This document shows positions 6,079 through 12,813 of a stretch of 12,813 bases of DNA, in pieces. Source of the DNA: JBMDXB01 sp048594975 (GTDB lineage: Bacteria > Acidobacteriota > Vicinamibacteria > Vicinamibacterales > 2-12-FULL-66-21); NCBI GenBank assembly GCA_048594975.1, contig JBMDXQ010000072.1:1-12813 (forward strand). Direction: 5' to 3'. The notes under the pieces were generated by a model that worked only from the letters and a program-made list of their open reading frames with translations, was not told where the DNA came from and did no database searches. How positions within the stretch are numbered: position 1 is the first letter of the stretch; every line of letters starts with the position of its first letter. The translations under genes and the position numbers were made by a program.

Positions 6079-7096
6079 AACGCACGCCTTCGCCTCCGGC
6101 GCTGATGGTGCCGATGCGTGCGGCCCCGGGCTCGCCCCCGTCCGCCAGCGCGCTCAGTACGGCGTCCCCGTCCCCCGGCGCGCAGATTAGGATCAGCCCG
6201 ATGCCCATGTTGAACGTGCGCAGCATCTCGGCATCGGGCACTTCCCCCCGTTGCTGGAGCCAGCGGAAGATCGGCGGCACGGTCCACGCCGCGCGGCTGA
6301 CGGCCGCGTAGGTCCCCGCCGGCAGGATTCGCGGCAGGTTGTCCGTGATGCCGCCGCCGGTGATGTGCGCCATGCCCTTGATGACTCCGCTGCCGAGCAG
6401 CGGGCGTACGTTTGGCAAGTACGAACGGTGCGGCTCCAGCAACGCCCGGCCGACCGTCGTGCCCAGCTCCGGGACGAGGCTGTCGACGGTCAGGCCCGCG
6501 ACGTCAAAGGCGATCCGCCGCGCCAGCGAGTAGCCGTTGGTGTGAAGCCCCGACGAGGGTAGGGCGAGGAGCACGTCGCCGGGCTCGATCCTGCTGCCGT
6601 CGATCACCCGGCTGCGATCGACGACGCCGACGATGAAGCCGGCCAGGTCGTATTCGCCGTCGGCATAGAAGCCCGGCATTTCGGCCGTTTCCCCGCCGAG
6701 CAGCGCGCAGCCGTTCGCGCGGCAGGCGGCGGCGAGTCCCCCGACGATCTGCACGGCCACGCCCGGATCCAGGCGCCCTGTGGCCAGGTAGTCGAGAAAG
6801 AAGAGCGGCCGCGCGCCCTGCACCAGGATGTCGTTGACGCAGTGGTTCACGAGATCGGCGCCGATGGTGGTGTGGACGCCGGTCATGAACACCACGCGCA
6901 GCTTCGTGCCCACGCCGTCGGCGCTGGCAACGAGAACCGGATGGGGTTCCGACGCGGCGTGAAGGCTGAACAGTCCGCCGAAGGATCCGATGTCGGTGAG
7001 GACGCCGGGGGTAAACGTGCCTCGGGCGAGCGCGGCGATGCGGCGGACGACCTCGTGGCCGGCGTCGATGTCCACGCCCGACTGCTTGTAGTCCAT
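6071..7096 (-). CDS. purM: Phosphoribosylformylglycinamidine cyclo-ligase (AIR synthetase)
   Basis: ATP-dependent cyclisation of FGAM to AIR in the purine pathway. The 341-aa length is standard. Family blocks visible in order: YKQSGVDIDAG (3-13), GVGTKL (61-66), NDILVQGARPLFFLDY (88-103), GGETAEMPGFY (134-144), SSGLHTNGYSL (181-191) and HITGGGITDNLPR, all conserved in PurM. The start ATG shares one base with the stop of the HEAT-repeat gene upstream (TGATG) and the 3' end overlaps purN by 8 nt, which points to a single coupled transcript. Nothing looks degraded. Confidence 0.98.
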   Translation of the reverse strand: MDYKQSGVDIDAGHEVVRRIAALARGTFTPGVLTDIGSFGGLFSLHAASEPHPVLVASADGVGTKLRVVFMTGVHTTIGADLVNHCVNDILVQGARPLFFLDYLATGRLDPGVAVQIVGGLAAACRANGCALLGGETAEMPGFYADGEYDLAGFIVGVVDRSRVIDGSRIEPGDVLLALPSSGLHTNGYSLARRIAFDVAGLTVDSLVPELGTTVGRALLEPHRSYLPNVRPLLGSGVIKGMAHITGGGITDNLPRILPAGTYAAVSRAAWTVPPIFRWLQQRGEVPDAEMLRTFNMGIGLILICAPGDGDAVLSALADGGEPGAARIGTISAGGEGVRYE

Positions 7097-8271
7097 CAGA
7101 ACTCGAGCTTCTGGATCAGCACGTTGGCGACGTGACGCGCCGGAGATCCCTCCGGCGCCTGCCAGTAGGCGCGGCGAACGGCGACGAAAAACCGCTCCTC
7201 CTCGAAATCCTCCTCGAGCATGTCGAACGCCTCGCGCAGCAGCTCCACCACGGGCGCGGGATCTGCCTGTCGTTCCAGCACGCTCAGCAGCAGCGGGGTA
7301 TTCCGGAGCGCGACGGTGCCCAGGGCGAGCGCGAGCGCCGCCCGCGCCGGGTCCCGGGCAGTCATGCCCTTTTCCATCAGGACCGCGATCGCCGGCTCGT
7401 GTCCCTTGGCGCCGAGCGCAGCCAGCGCCGCGGCGGCGGCCCGGAGCAGCTCCTGGAACCCCGGGGTCGTGGTCGCGAACTGCACCGTCTTGACGATGAA
7501 GTCGGTGTGCGTGGGACAGTTCACGCCGAGCATGCAGATCGCCGCCGCGACGGCGGGCTGGACGTCGCGCGACGCGGTGCGCTGCAACGCGGCGAGGACG
7601 CCGAGCGACGCCTTGTCGCCGATCTTCCCGAGCGCGATCACCGAGTCGTCCTGGAGCGGGCCTTCGAGCTTGGCCACCTCGGTAATCTGCGTCCTCGCAT
7701 ACACACCGGCATGATCCCCGAGAGCGGCGATGACGGCGCTGCGAAACAGGTCGTGACCCTTGATCACCAGGGCGGCCATGGTCTCACGCACGCGCGCGTC
7801 CGATCCGTGGGCGGCCAGCGCGCGCATCAGCGCGGGCCGGACGAACTCGTCCGTCTCCCTTTCCGCGGCGACCAGCAGCCGCGGCAGGACGGACGGGTCC
7901 GGGTTGTGCTCGAAGAAGGTGTAGGCGACCGTGCGCACGCGGTCGTCGCGGTCGCCCAGGACCGACAGCATCACGTCCCGCGTGCGCGGGTCGTTGAAGC
8001 CGGAGAGCAGCACCAGCGCGCGGAAACGAACGTAGCTGACCTTGTGCTCGGCCACCGCCTTGAGCAGCGCGGGCACCACCGCCGCGGCTCCCCCGCGACG
8101 GACGGTGCGCGCGGCGGTCATCCTCGTCGGAAAGTCGAGATCGCCCAGCCTGTCGATTGCGGCAGTCAGCTGCGCCGGGGTCGGCTCGCTCGCGGACGTC
8201 GCGGGCTGCTGCCCCTCGGCGGCGGATGGAATCGCGAGGCACAGCATCAGCGCGATGACGGCGCGGATCAT
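7096..8271 (-). CDS. Secreted HEAT-repeat protein of unknown function
   Basis: A 391-aa protein that I recognise only by architecture. Residues 1-20 form a Sec-type signal peptide (Arg3, hydrophobic core, Ala/Ser-rich end near SAAEG), so it likely acts outside the cytoplasm. From about 34 onward it is built of Ala/Leu/Val-rich helical pairs with the Asp/Arg positions of HEAT or PBS-lyase-like repeats. Examples are DFPTRMTAARTV (46-57), YVRFRALVLLSGF (80-92), DDRVRTVAYTFF (109-120), EFVRPALMRALAAHG (142-156) and a later run to about 350. Such repeats are protein-binding scaffolds. No catalytic motif is seen. It sits between purF (3-nt gap) and purM (1-nt overlap), so it is co-transcribed with purine genes. 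Why an exported scaffold should be there is unclear. Confidence 0.85.
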   Translation of the reverse strand: MIRAVIALMLCLAIPSAAEGQQPATSASEPTPAQLTAAIDRLGDLDFPTRMTAARTVRRGGAAAVVPALLKAVAEHKVSYVRFRALVLLSGFNDPRTRDVMLSVLGDRDDRVRTVAYTFFEHNPDPSVLPRLLVAAERETDEFVRPALMRALAAHGSDARVRETMAALVIKGHDLFRSAVIAALGDHAGVYARTQITEVAKLEGPLQDDSVIALGKIGDKASLGVLAALQRTASRDVQPAVAAAICMLGVNCPTHTDFIVKTVQFATTTPGFQELLRAAAAALAALGAKGHEPAIAVLMEKGMTARDPARAALALALGTVALRNTPLLLSVLERQADPAPVVELLREAFDMLEEDFEEERFFVAVRRAYWQAPEGSPARHVANVLIQKLEF

Positions 8272-8274
8272 CGG

Positions 8275-9702
8275 CTACTCGGCGTCCTTGAGAGCGAGCT
8301 GCAGGTAGGCGCGTTCGTCACGCGGGAACGCCACGGGATAGACCCCGGTATAGCACGACGTGCAGTACGAGCCCGCCTGGTCCGGACCGACGGCCGCACG
8401 GAGCCCGTCGATGCTGAGATAGGCGAGCGTGTCGGCCTCGACGTACCGCCGGATCTCGTCGATGGTGTGGCTCGCCGCGATCAGCTCGGTCCGGCTCGGC
8501 GTATCGACGCCGTAGAAGCACGGCGAGATCGTGGGTGGACAGCTGATCCGCAGGTGGACCTCTCGTGCGCCTGCCGCCTTGACCATCCGGACGATCTTCC
8601 GGCTCGTCGTGCCGCGAACGATCGAGTCGTCGACCAGGACGACGCGGCGGCCCTCGAGGATGCTGCGGACCGGGTTCAGCTTCACTTTCACGCTGAAGTG
8701 GCGGATCGACTGCTGCGGCTGGATGAACGTGCGGCCGACGTAGTGGTTCCTGATGAGGCCCATCTGCAGCGGCAGCTTCGCCTCCTCCGCGTAGCCGATC
8801 GCCGCGCACACGCCTGAGTCGGGAATCGGCACCACGACATCGGCCGGCACGGCGGCCTCACGCGCGAGGATCCGGCCGAGGTTGGTGCGCACTTCGTTGA
8901 CGCTGCGGCCGAACACGTAGCTGTCCGGCCGGGCAAAGTAGACGTGCTCGAAGACGCAGTGCGACTTTGGCAGGTCCGGGAACGGTTTGATCGACCGGAT
9001 CCCGCCGTCGCTGATGACCACCATCTCGCCCGGCTCGATGTCGCGGACGTAGCGGGCGTCGAGCAGGTCGAGCGCGCAGGTCTCCGAACAGACGAGGTGC
9101 GCCTCGCCGAGGCGGCCGAGAACGAGCGGCCGGAACCCGTGCGGGTCGCGGGCGGCGATCATCCGGTTCTTCGTCAGCAACACCAGCGAGTAGGCGCCGC
9201 GCACCTGGACGATCGATTCGGTCAGCGCCTCCTCCACGCTGTGGGCGCGCGATCTGGCGTAGAGATGCAGCACCACCTCGGTGTCGCTGCTCGTCTGGAA
9301 GATCGATCCGTTCTGCACGAGCTCGTCCTTGAGCTCGCCGGCGTTCACCAGGTTGCCGTTGTGCGCGATCGCGATCTGCCCGTGCGCGCAGTCGATGAGG
9401 ATCGGCTGGGCGTTCTGCAGCTTGCTTTCGCCGGCGGTGGAGTAACGCGTGTGGCCGATCGCGAGGTGGCCGGGGAGCGACTGCAGCACCGCCTCGTCGA
9501 AGGCGTCGGCGACGTGGCCCATGGCGCGGCTGAGCCTGACCTTCTCGCCGTCCGCGGTGGCAATGCCGGCGCTTTCCTGGCCGCGGTGCTGGAGCGCGCG
9601 CAGCCCCAGGTAGGTCAGGTTGGCCGCCTCCGGATGACCGTAGATCCCGAAGACGCCGCACTCGTCCTTGAACTTATCGGCCATCGTGCTGTGTGCGTCC
9701 AT
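8275..9702 (-). CDS. purF: Amidophosphoribosyltransferase (Fe-S type)
   Basis: Catalyses the first committed step of purine synthesis: glutamine plus PRPP gives 5-phosphoribosylamine. The 475-aa protein has an N-terminal Ntn glutaminase domain with Cys15 in DECGVFG, which should become the mature N-terminus after propeptide removal. HTRYSTAG (84-91) and SSDTE (138-142) follow. The PRPP loop is VVLVDDSIVRGTT (354-366). Cys249, Cys395, Cys447 and Cys450 align with the four [4Fe-4S] ligands of B. subtilis PurF (Cys236, 382, 437, 440). ATG 9702 is chosen because it follows the purL stop by one base (TAGAATG). ATG 9684 is equally possible and gives an 8-residue propeptide. The open frame extends further upstream only through purL antisense-like sequence. 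Confidence 0.97.
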   Translation of the reverse strand: MDAHSTMADKFKDECGVFGIYGHPEAANLTYLGLRALQHRGQESAGIATADGEKVRLSRAMGHVADAFDEAVLQSLPGHLAIGHTRYSTAGESKLQNAQPILIDCAHGQIAIAHNGNLVNAGELKDELVQNGSIFQTSSDTEVVLHLYARSRAHSVEEALTESIVQVRGAYSLVLLTKNRMIAARDPHGFRPLVLGRLGEAHLVCSETCALDLLDARYVRDIEPGEMVVISDGGIRSIKPFPDLPKSHCVFEHVYFARPDSYVFGRSVNEVRTNLGRILAREAAVPADVVVPIPDSGVCAAIGYAEEAKLPLQMGLIRNHYVGRTFIQPQQSIRHFSVKVKLNPVRSILEGRRVVLVDDSIVRGTTSRKIVRMVKAAGAREVHLRISCPPTISPCFYGVDTPSRTELIAASHTIDEIRRYVEADTLAYLSIDGLRAAVGPDQAGSYCTSCYTGVYPVAFPRDERAYLQLALKDAE

Positions 9703-9703
9703 T

Positions 9704-11953
9704 CTACGCGGCACGGCCGGCGAATTTCTGCTCGATTGCCGTGGCCCAGACGAGTTCGGCCTCCGCCACGCTGCAGTCGACCGCGTCCCTGCCCCCCACG
9801 CGGATGCGCAGCCTGGCGCCTCCTGTCGTGCCGATGGCGAGAGCCGGCACGTCCGCCGCCGCTGCCATCTCGAGCAACGGGCCGCGATCACCCTCGGCCA
9901 CCGAGACCACGGCACGCGACGCCGATTCCCCGAACAGCGCGGCGGAGGTTGTGTCTGTCACCCCTGCCTCGCGCACTGCCGGCACGTCCGCGTCGAGCCC
10001 GATCCCGCCGCTCTCGAACGAACATTCGGCGAGCGCCACGGCCAGGCCGCCGTCCGAGCAATCGTGCGCCGACTGGAGGAGCCCGGCCGCCGCCGCCCGC
10101 ACGAGCAGCCCGATCAGGGCCTTCTCGCGATTCAGGTCGATCGCCGGCGGCTGCCCCCTGACGAGCCCGTGCATTACCTTCAAGTACTCGCTCCCGCCGA
10201 GCTCGCCGAGTCCTTCGCCGAGCAGGACGATGGCGTGGCCGTGCCCCTTGAAGGTGCGCGAGAGAACGTGGGACGCGTCCTCGACCACCCCCACGACGCC
10301 CAGCACCGGCGTGGGATAGATGGCAGCGCCATCCGTCTCGTTGTACAAACTGACATTTCCGCCGGTAATCGGCACGTCCAGCGCGCGGCAGGCTTCGGCC
10401 ATGCCCTCGACCGCCTGGACGAGCTGCCACATGATCTCCGGGCGCTCCGGGTTGCCGAAGTTGAGGCAGTTGGTCGCGCCGATCGGCAGCGCTCCGGCAC
10501 AGGCGACGTTCCTCGCCGCCTCTGCCACCGCGAGCATCGCGCCCCGGCGCGGATCCAGATAGCAGTAGCGGCCGTTGCCGTCCACCGACATCGCGAGCGC
10601 GCGCGGCGTCCCCTTGATCCGCACGACGCCGGCGCCCATGCCGGAGAGCACGAGCGTGTTCGTCCGGACCATGTGATCATACTGGCGATAGACCCATCGT
10701 TTGCTCGCAAGGGCCGGCGAGGCGAGCACCGCGAGCAGCGACTGCGAGGCAGGACGCGGCGGCAGCGTCGCGAGATCGAGGGCCTGGACTTCGTCGAGGT
10801 AGGCGGGACGCTCGACCGGGCGATCGTAGAGCGGAGCATCGTCCACGAGCGCCCTGTTGGGAATTTCGGCGACGACCCTGCCGTGGTTCTTCACCCGCAT
10901 GAGTCCGTCGGCGGTGACCACGCCGATGCGCACCGCGTGCAGGTCCCATTTCTCGAAGATGCGCTCGACTTCCGCCTCGCGCCCCTTCTTCACCGCAAGG
11001 AGCATGCGCTCCTGCGACTCGGAGAGCATGATCTCGTAAGGCGTCATGGCGGTCTCGCGCTGCGGGACGTGCATGATGTCGATCTCGACGCCCGACCCGC
11101 CGCGCGCGCCCATTTCGCAGGTCGAGCAGGTCAGGCCGGCGGCGCCCATGTCCTGCACGCCGACGAGCGCGTCGGTGGCCATCAGCTCCAGGCATGCCTC
11201 GAGGAGCAACTTCTCCATGAACGGATCGCCCACCTGCACGGCGGGGCGCTTCTCTGCCGACCTGTCGTCGAACTCGGCGGACGCCATCGTCGCGCCGTGG
11301 ATGCCGTCCCGCCCGGTCTTCGCGCCGACGTAGTAGACGGGGTTGCCAACGCCGGAGGCGCGGCCTTTCACCAGCGCGTCAGCCTTGGCGATGCCCAGGC
11401 AGAACACGTTGACCAGGGGATTGCCGGCGTAGGTCTCCTCGAATGCGATCTCGCCGCCCACCGTCGCGATGCCGATGCTGTTGCCATAGCCGCCAATACC
11501 CGCGACCACGCCTTCCAGGATCCGCCGGGTCCGCGGCCCGTTCGGCCCGTCCAGGCTGCCGAAGCGCAACGAGTTCAGCAGCGCGATCGGCCGCGCGCCC
11601 ATGGTGAAGATGTCGCGGATGATGCCGCCGACACCGGTCGCGGCACCCTGGTATGGCTCGATGAACGACGGGTGGTTGTGCGATTCGATCTTGAAGACCG
11701 CCGCGAGGCCGTCACCGATGTCGACCGCCCCGGCGTTCTCGCCCGGCCCCTGCAGGACGCGGGGGCCGCGCGTCGGCAGCTTCTTCAGGTGCAGTCGCGA
11801 GCTCTTGTAGGAGCAGTGCTCCGACCACATCACCGAGAAGATGCCGATTTCGGTCTCGCTCGGCGTGCGCCCCAGCGTCCGGACGATCCGCTCGTACTCG
11901 TCGCGGGTCAGGCCGTGTCGCTCGAGGACGGCAGAATCGACAGGATCAGTCAT
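9704..11953 (-). CDS. purL: Phosphoribosylformylglycinamidine synthase, large subunit
   Basis: ATP-dependent amidation of FGAR to FGAM, using ammonia from PurQ. At 749 aa this is the small type that works with separate PurQ and PurS, unlike the ~1300-residue fused enzyme. Motifs: WSEHCSYKSS (43-52) with the active-site His46, KIESHNHPS (88-96), GVGGIIRDIFTMGARP (107-122), NCLNFGNPE (495-503), ITGGNVSLYNET (529-540), HDCSDGGLAVAL (630-641) and ALFGESASR (672-680). The pattern is the duplicated PurM-like fold. Start ATG 11953 is chosen because the open frame beyond it, to 12070, lies inside purQ and lacks family character. It lies 34 nt after purQ; the terminal TAG is one base from the purF start. 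Confidence 0.98.
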   Translation of the reverse strand: MTDPVDSAVLERHGLTRDEYERIVRTLGRTPSETEIGIFSVMWSEHCSYKSSRLHLKKLPTRGPRVLQGPGENAGAVDIGDGLAAVFKIESHNHPSFIEPYQGAATGVGGIIRDIFTMGARPIALLNSLRFGSLDGPNGPRTRRILEGVVAGIGGYGNSIGIATVGGEIAFEETYAGNPLVNVFCLGIAKADALVKGRASGVGNPVYYVGAKTGRDGIHGATMASAEFDDRSAEKRPAVQVGDPFMEKLLLEACLELMATDALVGVQDMGAAGLTCSTCEMGARGGSGVEIDIMHVPQRETAMTPYEIMLSESQERMLLAVKKGREAEVERIFEKWDLHAVRIGVVTADGLMRVKNHGRVVAEIPNRALVDDAPLYDRPVERPAYLDEVQALDLATLPPRPASQSLLAVLASPALASKRWVYRQYDHMVRTNTLVLSGMGAGVVRIKGTPRALAMSVDGNGRYCYLDPRRGAMLAVAEAARNVACAGALPIGATNCLNFGNPERPEIMWQLVQAVEGMAEACRALDVPITGGNVSLYNETDGAAIYPTPVLGVVGVVEDASHVLSRTFKGHGHAIVLLGEGLGELGGSEYLKVMHGLVRGQPPAIDLNREKALIGLLVRAAAAGLLQSAHDCSDGGLAVALAECSFESGGIGLDADVPAVREAGVTDTTSAALFGESASRAVVSVAEGDRGPLLEMAAAADVPALAIGTTGGARLRIRVGGRDAVDCSVAEAELVWATAIEQKFAGRAA

Positions 11954-11987
11954 TGACGCGAGTCCAGTGGCCGGTGCGGTGGTGCGG

Positions 11988-12704
<717 letters not shown>

Positions 12705-12717
12705 CTTCTTTAGTGTG

Positions 12718-12813
12718 CGGCGGGGCCCCACCCCCGCCGCCGGCCCCGGGGGGGCGGCGGGCGGGGGGGGGGCCGGGGGGGGGGGCGGCGGAGCGGGACC
12801 ACCCCCCCCCCCC
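12718..12813. repeat. Low-complexity G/C homopolymer tail
   Basis: From 12717 to the end there is no T on the plus strand, and only four A residues from 12721 on. Long runs of G and a final run of 12 C make up the rest. No gene can be read here. The base composition is unlike everything else in the window, including its GC-rich genes. A contig-end or polymerase-dropout artefact is likely; real G-rich repetitive DNA is the alternative. Confidence 0.8.

Noticed and set aside
7132..8817. A 561-codon open frame on the plus strand across the HEAT gene and purF
   Set aside because: It crosses two real minus-strand genes and their junction, has shadow-like composition and matches no family.
9668..11956. 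A 762-codon open frame on the plus strand opposite purL
   Set aside because: It is the antisense shadow of a full-length, motif-complete purL. The product is rich in Arg, His, Asp and Val with no recognisable domain, as expected from GC-rich antisense frames.

Overview
The window is GC-rich bacterial chromosome. The partial 16S rRNA gene at its left edge (positions 1-435, minus strand) has a 5' domain that reads like Acidobacteriota, most likely class Vicinamibacteria (old subdivision 6). That placement is pattern recognition, not a database search. Tat-exported oxidoreductases of the Gfo/Idh/MocA type and a secreted HEAT-repeat protein fit the same lineage.

Layout, left to right. (1) 1-~970, minus: the 5' end of a 16S gene, preceded by a ~500-nt leader with two tandem sigma70-type promoters, a boxA-like antitermination motif and a strong hairpin. 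(2) 1112-2392, minus: tyrS, directly upstream of the rRNA operon and pointing the same way. (3) 2422-5368, plus: a Tat-exported metallophosphoesterase, a Tat-signal Gfo/Idh/MocA oxidoreductase that may be leaderless, and a small integral-membrane methyltransferase of the isoprenylcysteine methyltransferase type. (4) 12704-5341, minus: a purine operon in the transcription order purQ-purL-purF-[HEAT-repeat protein]-purM-purN. Its genes overlap or lie 1-34 nt apart. (5) 12718-12813: a G/C-only, homopolymer-rich tail where purS would be expected. It looks more like a failing contig end than real sequence.

The purine genes cover several early steps of IMP synthesis: PurF makes phosphoribosylamine, PurN formylates GAR, PurL with PurQ (and the expected PurS) makes FGAM, and PurM closes the AIR ring. 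PurF carries the propeptide and the four cysteines of the Fe-S (Bacillus) type.

Most of the window is housekeeping. I see no convincing undescribed system. The best leads are the secreted HEAT-repeat gene embedded and apparently translationally coupled inside the purine operon, the symmetrical inverted repeat carrying both stop codons of the overlapping convergent genes, and the architecture of the rRNA leader. No transposons, CRISPR arrays or tRNA genes were seen.
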